64,000 nt of DNA from Halobacillus sp. Marseille-Q1614 (GTDB lineage Bacteria; Bacillota; Bacilli; Bacillales; Halobacillaceae), in the NCBI RefSeq assembly GCF_902809865.1, contig NZ_CADDWH010000001.1, positions 1,674,001 through 1,738,000 on the forward strand, read 5' to 3'. A model generated the notes under the pieces. The model saw only the letters and a program-made list of their open reading frames with translations, searched no databases and was not told where the DNA came from. The translations under genes and the position numbers were made by a program. Positions 57,662-64,000 of this stretch are shown here, piece by piece. The first letter of the stretch is position 1, and each line of letters begins with the position of its first letter.

Positions 57662-58741
57662 TTAATTATTCACATAACATTTTTCCACCATTTGATGGCG
57701 CGACTTGCACATCTCTTCTAATTCCTCCAATACGTCATGAAAGCTGAGCAGCTCATAAATGAGGATCGTCTGGGGCGGCAGGTGCTGTCTAAAATGATTC
57801 TCCTGCACTACATGATCCTCTTTCCATTTCCAAAACAATTGATCGAGCTTCTTCACTTTGTCGAAGTGGTTTTCACTAATTTGATGAGCCGGATCTTTTA
57901 ATATTTGAATATAGGAATGCGTAATCTCTTCCATCAATTCCCGTTCGGATTTTTTAAAATCTGCCAGCGTTGTCTGCACATACTGTAAATTCCCTAAATG
58001 ATAGGCGATTTGCTGCAGTGCCCCTAATTTCTTTTGGGCAAATTGAAAGAATCTCATTTCTTCGTTCGTATGGCGGTGATATTTCCATTCTGCCCGCTGG
58101 AACTGTGACAGTTGATACGTTCGTTCCAAATGGGCGGTCAATAGACGATAGGAGCGTCCGATACTGCGGCTGCCTTCTTTGTCTTGACTGTCCGCATTTA
58201 ATACGATTCGCTCAAGCAGTTGGGCAGCATGTCCAAATAAATCATTGATACTTCGAAAAATCCTCGGTGTGTAGTTGGGCGGCAGAAGAAAAAAGTTGAC
58301 TCCGGTAGACACTACAATTCCTATCGAAGTTGTCCCAAGCCTTGTAAGAAACGAAAGGATATAATGGTCCTGAAAATCAGGGATCATCGCAACGGCCGTT
58401 ATCGTCGCAACTAAGATACCAGCATCTAACCTTAATTTATGACAGATCGCAATCGTCAGCATAGCTGCTAGAGCAAACGTAATCGCACTTTTCCCAAAAA
58501 CCGCATAGCAGGTTGTCGCCAGCAGAGCACCGATGGCCGAAGCCGGAAATCGAACGGCTGCTTTTTTTATTGAATCTGCCGCTGTATGTTCGATCGTGAC
58601 AATCGCCGTAATCACTGCAAAAACGACCGGCCAATTAAAAAGCCCGCATACGAGTGCGGTCAAAAAGACTGAGATTCCAGTTTTAAGCGTACGGCTGCCT
58701 AAAATATTAAATTTTTTAAGTAAATCAATTAGCTTTATCAC
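57662..58741 (-). CDS. Aromatic acid exporter family (ArAE/DUF939) protein
   Basis: A 359-residue protein with an N-terminal membrane half of five to six spans (TALVCGLFNWPVVFAVITAI, IGALLATTCYAVF, LRLDAGILVATITAVAM, GIVVSTGVNFFLLPP) and a C-terminal helical cytoplasmic half. It matches the family of proton-driven aromatic-acid exporters; the actual substrate is unknown. GTG at 58741 is placed 6 nt after GGAAGTGA and preferred over the TTG at 58747. Monocistronic. Confidence 0.85.
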   Translation of the reverse strand: MIKLIDLLKKFNILGSRTLKTGISVFLTALVCGLFNWPVVFAVITAIVTIEHTAADSIKKAAVRFPASAIGALLATTCYAVFGKSAITFALAAMLTIAICHKLRLDAGILVATITAVAMIPDFQDHYILSFLTRLGTTSIGIVVSTGVNFFLLPPNYTPRIFRSINDLFGHAAQLLERIVLNADSQDKEGSRSIGRSYRLLTAHLERTYQLSQFQRAEWKYHRHTNEEMRFFQFAQKKLGALQQIAYHLGNLQYVQTTLADFKKSERELMEEITHSYIQILKDPAHQISENHFDKVKKLDQLFWKWKEDHVVQENHFRQHLPPQTILIYELLSFHDVLEELEEMCKSRHQMVEKCYVNN

Positions 58742-58897
58742 GGACAATCACTTCCAAGTAGTGTAAGAATAACAATTACTCTTATCGTATCATCTTTCTG
58801 AAAACGATTGGAAAAAAATTATCATGGGTATTCCTCCATGTTTTGAATAAACATCTACTATACGGTTTATGGACATAACTACAGAAAGGGGTTCAGT

Positions 58898-59740
58898 ATG
58901 ATATATATTTCCGGGTCACCCTTTCAGCTAAATGATAATGATACAAATAGTGATGAGAAAATGATTATTCAAGCGATGCATGATTCTCCTGCTGTTTTTT
59001 CATATCCTTCGCGCAATGAGTTTAATTTCGAAGTCAAAATGAGAAAAAATATAATGCTGAGTGCTGATGCAATGAATCAGAGCAAAGCCAGTTTTACCGA
59101 CTTTGCTAATTCAGTTGCGAATCCTCAATATTGGAGTGTTACACCATTTGGAGGATTTCAGCTTCTGCCCGGTGTCAGCCCGTCTGCTGCTATTCTCGAT
59201 ATTTTCAACAATGGTTCGCGTTATGCCTTCGAATGTGCAGGAGCCATGCTCATGATTTTTTACCGGGCAGCTCTATTATCCATCGGTGAACGAAACTTTA
59301 ACCGGCTCTTTCAAGGTCTTTATATATATTCCTGGCATGCCGATTCCGACCTCGGCTTAAATCCCGTGAACACAAGACACCTTATCCCAGGAGATGTTGT
59401 CTATTTTGACAACCCGCAATTCGACCCAGCGGCTCCCTACTGGAGAGGGGAGAACGCCGTATTTCTCGGCAATGATTCATACTTCGGCCATGGCCTAGGA
59501 GTTTTATCATCTAAGGGAATCATTGATATTCTCAATGATTTAAGAGCACCAGGTGCTTTTCAATCAGCGTACTTAACCGAATTAGTCGTACGGCCTTCCT
59601 TCAGCCACCTAGCCAGGTTTGCTGTACGGGTTCACAATTTCCAAAAAATCCAGCTTCCTGTTATTCTGCATAATGAAAGTTCTATTCCATTCAACCGTTA
59701 TCATGGCCTTTTATTTGGAGGGTTCCCTCTTTACTTATAA
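58898..59740 (+). CDS. tgl: Protein-glutamine gamma-glutamyltransferase (spore coat transglutaminase)
   Basis: It cross-links spore coat proteins by joining Gln and Lys side chains. Catalytic Cys116 lies in FECAGAMLMIFYRA; downstream LNPVNTRHLIPGDVVYFDNPQ and NAVFLGNDSYFGHGLG hold the other active-site region. The 280-residue length is that of Bacillus Tgl (about 245) plus a short C-terminal extension. AAAGGGG precedes the ATG. A clear SigK promoter was not found in the 150-nt gap. Confidence 0.93.
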   Translation: MIYISGSPFQLNDNDTNSDEKMIIQAMHDSPAVFSYPSRNEFNFEVKMRKNIMLSADAMNQSKASFTDFANSVANPQYWSVTPFGGFQLLPGVSPSAAILDIFNNGSRYAFECAGAMLMIFYRAALLSIGERNFNRLFQGLYIYSWHADSDLGLNPVNTRHLIPGDVVYFDNPQFDPAAPYWRGENAVFLGNDSYFGHGLGVLSSKGIIDILNDLRAPGAFQSAYLTELVVRPSFSHLARFAVRVHNFQKIQLPVILHNESSIPFNRYHGLLFGGFPLYL

Positions 59741-59766
59741 AAAGCTTGTTAGAATAGTAGAAAGCT

Positions 59767-59810
59767 AAGGTCAGTCTTCTGCTTTTATTAAGCATTAGAC
59801 TGACCTTTTT
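59767..59810. terminator. Bidirectional terminator after tgl
   Basis: AAGGTCAGTCT and AGACTGACCTT pair over 11 bp with T-rich ends. It overlaps the last codons of the facing WYL regulator gene, whose stop codon lies at 59788. Confidence 0.85.
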
Positions 59811-60768
59811 GTTTATAGAGCGACACGGCATCTTCCGCCATCTTCATAATTTTTTCAGGTAAACCCACTGGCTTTCTTACTTTTATCTGGTCTGCAAATC
59901 CAAGGATATAACCTAAGGCTTCCGCTTCGGTATTAAAGGTAAGTTTCACAGGAATCCAGACATTCCCGCTTTGATCAGTGGCTTCTTCTACTTCAACGAA
60001 TCGGTCAGTAAATCTCATTCTCGGTAAAATACCCGGGCGCACGTCCGCAAGCACTTCATAGGTCGGAAGGTTTTCAACGAAAGCTTTTGTCGATGATTTC
60101 CAGTATTCAGCAAGGCTGAAATTCTTTGGCCTCTCAAAAGTCTCCTTCTGTTCAACTGCTGATTGGATACGTGAAGCTCTGAATGTGCGAATTTCTCCGT
60201 TTTCTTTCTCCGCTACAAAATACCAACGGCTTCCTTTTGCTACAAGCCCTAATGGGTTTAAGAGTCGATTCGTCGTCTCACCATCCACTCGCTCGTATAT
60301 AACAGCAAGCTTACTGTCTTTCCAGATGGCATTTTTTAAAGTTTCGAATGTCTCAACTTTCTCTTTTCTCATTTTCCAAGTACTTGTGTCCACATAAATT
60401 CTATCCCACACACTCTTGGCATTGGAGCGGTAAATCGAAGGCAGCGACGCCGCCAGTTTATTTCTGGCTTCTTCTGAGGTGCGGGCCAGTCCTAAATCCT
60501 CGAGTAATTGTTCTGATGGAGAAACAAATAATGCTCTAATTTCCGATTCTTTTAACCCTGTTAAGTTAGTCTCATAATTCTCAAGTAGCGCCCATCCCCC
60601 ATTCTTTCCACGCTCGGCAAAAACCGGAATGCCGCTTCCGCTTAAGGCTTCCATATCCCGATGAATCGTCCGCTCTGAAACCTCCAGCTTCTCTGAAAGT
60701 TCTTTAGCCGTCATCCGTCCATGAGACTGAAGCAGCATTAATATTGAAACTAGACGATCTCCTCTCAT
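59788..60768 (-). CDS. YafY-type HTH/WYL-domain transcriptional regulator
   Basis: A 326-residue regulator: N-terminal HTH_11 (RLVSILMLLQSHGRMTAKEL, SERTIHRDMEALSGSGIPV), a middle WYL-like domain with SRWYFVAEKENGEIRTFRASR and a C-terminal extension (WCX-type). Such proteins usually sense ligands or nucleic acid ends and control adjacent genes. ATG at 60768 follows AGGTGA; an upstream in-frame GTG overlaps that site. It is divergent from the SDR at 60878, its likely target. Confidence 0.87.
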   Translation of the reverse strand: MRGDRLVSILMLLQSHGRMTAKELSEKLEVSERTIHRDMEALSGSGIPVFAERGKNGGWALLENYETNLTGLKESEIRALFVSPSEQLLEDLGLARTSEEARNKLAASLPSIYRSNAKSVWDRIYVDTSTWKMRKEKVETFETLKNAIWKDSKLAVIYERVDGETTNRLLNPLGLVAKGSRWYFVAEKENGEIRTFRASRIQSAVEQKETFERPKNFSLAEYWKSSTKAFVENLPTYEVLADVRPGILPRMRFTDRFVEVEEATDQSGNVWIPVKLTFNTEAEALGYILGFADQIKVRKPVGLPEKIMKMAEDAVSLYKQKGQSNA

Positions 60769-60877
60769 AACTCTCACCTGCTTAAGTTTAGATTATTTTT
60801 ATTAAATAAAATATGACAAAGGATGTCAAGAATACGGGTGTAAAATAGAAACAGAACATATGGAGGGACTGTGAGAT

Positions 60878-61714
60878 ATGGAAGCATCACTAAAAGGAAA
60901 AATCGCTCTCGTAACTGGAGCAAGCCGGGGAGCCGGACGAGGGATAGCTGTTGAACTCGGCAAAGCTGGAGCCACGGTATACGTGACAGGCCGCAGTACA
61001 AGAGGGAAATCGACTAACGGCTGGCCCGGAACAATTGATGATACAGCAGAGCAAATTGAAGCTGCCGGGGGCAAGGGGATTGCCGTTCGATGTGATCACA
61101 CGAATGACTCGGAAACAGCGGGGGTCATCGAGCAAATACGAAGAGAACATGGAAAGTTAGATATATTAGTGAATAACATCTGGGGGGCCCATGATCATTC
61201 CATTGATGATAAACCTTTTTGGGAATTGTCGTTAAAAAACTGGGATACGATGTTTACAGCAGGAGTGCGGGCTCAATTAGCCACAAACCACTTTGCAATC
61301 CCGCTCCTTCGCGAAAATTCTCAAGCACTTATCATTCATACGACGTTCTGGGACGAATATAAATACACCGGCCATTTTTATTATGATTTGGCGAAAAACG
61401 CTCTGACCCGTATGTCTTATGGGGTGTCAATTGAATTAAAACAAGACAACATTGCCGTTATAGCCGTCTCTCCGGGTTTTATGCGAACTGAGCTTGTATT
61501 AAACTATCACCAAACGGATGAAGACCATTGGCAGGAGGATGAAGATTTAAAACATACAGAAACACCTTATTACATCGGACGCGGTATTCAAGCATTAGCC
61601 CGTGACCCTGAAGTAATGAAGAAAAGCGGACAAATTATTACTGCCGGAGACCTTGCAAAAGAGTATAGGTTTACGGATATAGACGGGCGGGTGATTCCCC
61701 CTTTCAAACTGTGA
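60878..61714 (+). CDS. Short-chain dehydrogenase, atypical
   Basis: A 278-residue SDR: TGASRGAGRG, VNNIWGAHDHS in place of the usual NNAG, YYDLAK with catalytic Tyr and Lys, then ELKQDNIAVIAVSPGFMRTE. The Ser usual before the Tyr is not obvious (IIHTTFWDEY), so the chemistry may be altered. GGAGGGA precedes the ATG. Divergent from the WYL regulator gene, which probably controls it. The substrate is unknown. Confidence 0.87.
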   Translation: MEASLKGKIALVTGASRGAGRGIAVELGKAGATVYVTGRSTRGKSTNGWPGTIDDTAEQIEAAGGKGIAVRCDHTNDSETAGVIEQIRREHGKLDILVNNIWGAHDHSIDDKPFWELSLKNWDTMFTAGVRAQLATNHFAIPLLRENSQALIIHTTFWDEYKYTGHFYYDLAKNALTRMSYGVSIELKQDNIAVIAVSPGFMRTELVLNYHQTDEDHWQEDEDLKHTETPYYIGRGIQALARDPEVMKKSGQIITAGDLAKEYRFTDIDGRVIPPFKL

Positions 61715-61790
61715 CACTTGAGGGAGATGCTGAATAGACCTTCCTTTTTAACAAATACTTAAATTAATCGTATTTAAGGAGGTTATCATC

Positions 61791-61919
61791 ATGACTAACG
61801 AACAATACCATCTCGCTCAGCTTACGGATGAAGAGCGCGAAAAACTGACGAATCTCGAAAACGAGTTTGGAAAAGTTTTGATTGCGTGGGAAGACGAAAG
61901 AGCAGCTGACCAAAAGTAA
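61791..61919 (+). CDS. Small conserved-looking protein, 42 residues
   Basis: An ORF with an excellent ribosome binding site (AAGGAGG) and its own terminator. The product, beginning MTNEQYHLAQLTDEEREKL and ending EDERAADQK, is acidic and helical. I recall similar short Bacillaceae proteins but can give no name or role. It is a separate unit from the SDR gene upstream. Confidence 0.72.
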   Translation: MTNEQYHLAQLTDEEREKLTNLENEFGKVLIAWEDERAADQK

Positions 61920-61924
61920 TCAAT

Positions 61925-61963
61925 ACAGCTTGGCCCCGTTATCTCTCGAGGTCAGGCTGTTTT
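61925..61963 (+). terminator. Terminator of the 42-residue ORF
   Basis: ACAGCTTGGCC pairs with GGTCAGGCTGT over 11 positions with wobbles, followed by TTTCCTTTT. Confidence 0.8.
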
Positions 61964-61987
61964 CCTTTTCAAAGAACAAAGGCTTAA

Positions 61988-62087
61988 AGCGCCCTGGTAG
62001 ACACGAAACGCATAAGCAAAACGGCCGGAGGAAGGTGGCCTTCCCTTTTAGCAGGCCGGATGGCTTATGACGCGAGTGTCTGGGCGC
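61988..62087. repeat. Bacillaceae intergenic hairpin repeat
   Basis: A 100-nt imperfect inverted repeat: AGCGCCC, AGACAC and GCATAAGC on the left pair with GCTTATG, GTGTCT and GGGCGCT on the right, with an inner CCGG/CCGG and GGAAGG/CTTCC stem. It ends in GGGCGCTGGAGCT, a string that recurs between genes in many Bacillaceae. No gene lies in 61964-62185. Confidence 0.65.
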
Positions 62088-62185
62088 TGGAGCTGGATGT
62101 CGCTCTTTTAAACATATATATCCACAGCTTGGAATTTTATAATTTCCTAGACAATAAAAAAGGAAAGTTCAAAAACCTCCCTCAT

Positions 62186-62668
62186 TTATTGGTCATAAGC
62201 TCTATTAAGTTCATCAATATTTAACTTCTTCATTTGCAGCATAGCCTCTGTCACGTTTTTCACTTTTTTGGGATCTGAGTCATTCAGATATTCCCGCAGC
62301 ACCTTCGGAACGATTTGCCAGGAAACTCCGTACCTATCTCTCAGCCAGCCACATTGCTCAATTTCTCCATTTTTTGAAAGCTTTTCCCAGAGGTTATCGA
62401 CTTCCTTCTGAGATTCACAATCGACGGAAAAAGAAATCGCAGGCGTAAATGAGAAATGAGGCCCCCCATTAATGGCAACAAACGTCTGGCCTTCCAATTC
62501 AAAGGAGACAGTTACTACGCTTCCTGCTGGGCCGTTACCAGCTTCTCCATAGCGCGTCGTCTCTAGTATCTTGGAATTTTCAAATACCGAGCAGTAAAAA
62601 CAGGCGGCGTCTTCGGCTTGTTGGTCGAACCATAAACTAGGACTGATTTTGGAGAGAGACAAACTCAT
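62186..62668 (-). CDS. VOC-superfamily PhnB-like protein
   Basis: A 160-residue protein of the PhnB/3-demethylubiquinone methyltransferase-like branch of the vicinal-oxygen-chelate superfamily. Typical are LWFDQQAEDAACFYCSVF near the N-terminus, FVAINGGPHFSFTPAISF, and LRDRYGVSWQIVPKVLREYL. Members bind a metal or ligand in a beta-barrel, and most are of unknown function. GGGAGTG precedes the ATG. Monocistronic. Confidence 0.88.
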   Translation of the reverse strand: MSLSLSKISPSLWFDQQAEDAACFYCSVFENSKILETTRYGEAGNGPAGSVVTVSFELEGQTFVAINGGPHFSFTPAISFSVDCESQKEVDNLWEKLSKNGEIEQCGWLRDRYGVSWQIVPKVLREYLNDSDPKKVKNVTEAMLQMKKLNIDELNRAYDQ

Positions 62669-62733
62669 ACTTTTTCACTCCCATTTTTAGTTATCATTCA
62701 TTAAGTTCGACTTCTGCAGGAAATATCCTGCTC

Positions 62734-63264
62734 TTAGCTCTTCAATAGATCCACTTTTGCTGACTTTGCATTTTTCTCAATCAGTTCACGCAGCTGTTCT
62801 ACTTCCTCTTCTGATTTAAAAAACCTTTTTGGTAAAATCATCGCATGGTTGCGTGCCACATATAACTGAAAGAGCTCTTCCTGTTCAAACGCTGCAATAA
62901 TATCCGTCCATTGGTAATCATTCGTTGAGTTCTTCAGCTTCTGCTTAATGTTGCCGGCCCGGAAAGTATACTGAATTTCATGCTGCGAAACCGGATCATT
63001 TTTATAATCCCTCGTCGCTCGAATGCTGATCATTCCTGAGAGGAAAAAAGACATTGCTATCGCAAGCAGCAGTGCAATAATCATTGTCAGTCCCATCACA
63101 AAGAGCAGCGGGCCTTCTAATGACTGAAAAATGACAAAGAAAAACATTAAGAGGGAAGCAATAAAATATATGTTTTTCATTTTTTTGCGATTATAGTTGC
63201 TGTGCCTTCGATAATCACTGGCGGTTAACGTGCCTCTCACTTCTAATTTCTGATTCCCCTTCAT
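62734..63264 (-). CDS. YcxB-like membrane protein
   Basis: A 176-residue protein with a basic N-terminus, two adjacent membrane segments (NIYFIASLLMFFFVIFQSL and a long one after GLTMIIALLLAIAMSFFL) and a C-terminal YcxB domain with DYQWTDIIAAFEQEELFQLY and HAMILPKRFF. The family has no known activity. GGAGTGATG precedes the ATG. Confidence 0.85.
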   Translation of the reverse strand: MKGNQKLEVRGTLTASDYRRHSNYNRKKMKNIYFIASLLMFFFVIFQSLEGPLLFVMGLTMIIALLLAIAMSFFLSGMISIRATRDYKNDPVSQHEIQYTFRAGNIKQKLKNSTNDYQWTDIIAAFEQEELFQLYVARNHAMILPKRFFKSEEEVEQLRELIEKNAKSAKVDLLKS

Positions 63265-63405
63265 GACATCACTCCTAGAAACACTTTACAGTAACAGCTT
63301 ATCATGAAGGGATTGGTTTTGGGGGAAGATTTGCTGCTTTGCAGATCGATTTCAATAGTATTTCTGCTGGGTTAATACCCCGCAAGTAAGTCTCTGACGC
63401 GCCTT

Positions 63406-64000
63406 TTACGCTCCAATAAAACGCTGGTACATCTTTCTCGCTTCTGCCACATCAGCAGCTCCATGAATTAATGTTCTCCCATCTTTGAAAACGACAAACC
63501 GGACCCCCTCTATATAGCAGACGATCAATTCTTTGTTTTCTCTTACCTTTTGAGCGACTGGTTTCAGCCGATGGGCGAGGTCTTTTAAAGAAATCGGCTT
63601 AGAGGCGTCTGGTCTCACTTGTACAGTATCCCGGCCGCAAAGCACGGCCGTTCGTAAGCCTTTTTGTTTTCGCAAATATGGGTAGTTGGCTTGAGGGGAA
63701 CACGAGGCACAATCCGGATTCAGTAATCCCGATACAATCATGGAAGAATACTCGCGCCCCCATACATCAAAATAGAGCATTTCCTTCGATGGCTCCTGGT
63801 TTGTAAGGATTTTTAAGGCTTCTGTTGTTTGGTGCGCTGCGGTCATCTGAACAGCGGGTCCAATAATCCCAACGCTGTCACACGTTTCTCCTTCCTGAGG
63901 AATGACATCCATTAAGCATTGCAGGCACGGCGTTTCTCCAGGCAGAATTGCAAGGCAGACTCCATGACTTTTTACACATCCTCCATAGATCCACGGCATT
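63406..64000 (-). CDS. ThiF/MoeB-family adenylyltransferase, C-terminal part
   Basis: The C-terminal 197 residues of an E1-like enzyme that adenylates the C-terminus of a sulfur carrier (ThiS, MoaD or similar); the ATP-binding N-terminal part lies beyond the right edge. PWIYGGCVKSHG continues the family core. Two CxxC pairs (CLQC and CASC) form the zinc site, and a candidate Cys lies in GETCDSVGIIGPAVQM. After the zinc site an extension with a small C-terminal domain (SLKDLAHRLKPVAQKVR) replaces the usual end. MoeB or ThiF cannot be told apart here. Confidence 0.85.
   Translation of the reverse strand, partial: MPWIYGGCVKSHGVCLAILPGETPCLQCLMDVIPQEGETCDSVGIIGPAVQMTAAHQTTEALKILTNQEPSKEMLYFDVWGREYSSMIVSGLLNPDCASCSPQANYPYLRKQKGLRTAVLCGRDTVQVRPDASKPISLKDLAHRLKPVAQKVRENKELIVCYIEGVRFVVFKDGRTLIHGAADVAEARKMYQRFIGA

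Noticed and set aside
1-64000. CRISPR arrays, tRNA or rRNA genes, prophage or restriction/defence islands
   Set aside because: No regularly spaced repeats, tRNA cloverleaf sequences, rRNA, phage structural genes or defence-family proteins were found.

Overview
The window comes from a low-GC, endospore-forming member of the Bacillaceae, most likely a moderately halophilic, Halobacillus-like genus. The evidence is an H-type small acid-soluble spore protein with a forespore-type promoter, a spore-coat transglutaminase (Tgl), AGGAGG-type ribosome binding sites, frequent TTG and GTG starts, many rho-independent terminators and an acid-rich proteome. The genus is an inference. No rRNA, tRNA or CRISPR array was seen.

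Layout. 1-9.5 kb holds housekeeping and small genes: a UPF0182 membrane protein cut by the left edge, sspH, an RNase H-like protein, rlmN, several very small ORFs, a DUF420 membrane protein, and manganese catalase with a DUF2642 partner. An intact IS3-family element (5365-6839) sits exactly in the loop of the rlmN terminator. 9.9-13.7 kb has a secreted nucleosidase-like lipoprotein behind a guanine-type riboswitch, then rpiA and an S66 peptidase. 13.7-24.6 kb looks like one 11-kb leftward operon: acyl-CoA dehydrogenase, TAXI-TRAP importer, acyl-CoA ligase, ETF, a second acyl-CoA dehydrogenase broken by a stop codon, thiolase and two thioesterases. It starts at a sigma-54 promoter with three upstream palindromes, and a PAS-type sigma-54 activator is encoded next to it. 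27.5-37.3 kb has another acyl-CoA dehydrogenase, a liv-type ABC importer with its own acyl-CoA ligase, an SDR, a thioesterase and a TetR regulator. 37.3-43.4 kb is a seven-gene beta-oxidation-like operon with two dissimilar acyl-CoA dehydrogenases, a MaoC pair, two SDRs and a thiolase.

43.9-52.1 kb is the most coherent pathway: a divergent cluster encoding lysine 6-dehydrogenase, aldehyde dehydrogenase, a ThDP-dependent decarboxylase-like enzyme and an aminotransferase on one strand, and a SUGCT-like CoA-transferase plus a glutaryl-CoA-dehydrogenase-like enzyme on the other. Together they could convert lysine through 2-aminoadipate, 2-oxoadipate and glutarate to crotonyl-CoA. The first step rests on strong family recognition; the middle steps are inference.

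52.1-64 kb is a mixed region: lipoprotein, an NlpC/P60 protein whose catalytic Cys is Ser, hydrolases, ArsR and WYL regulators, tgl, an aromatic-acid exporter-like protein, a VOC protein, YcxB, and a ThiF/MoeB protein cut by the right edge. Hairpin-forming intergenic elements occur near 9.6, 9.8, 43.7 and 62.0 kb.
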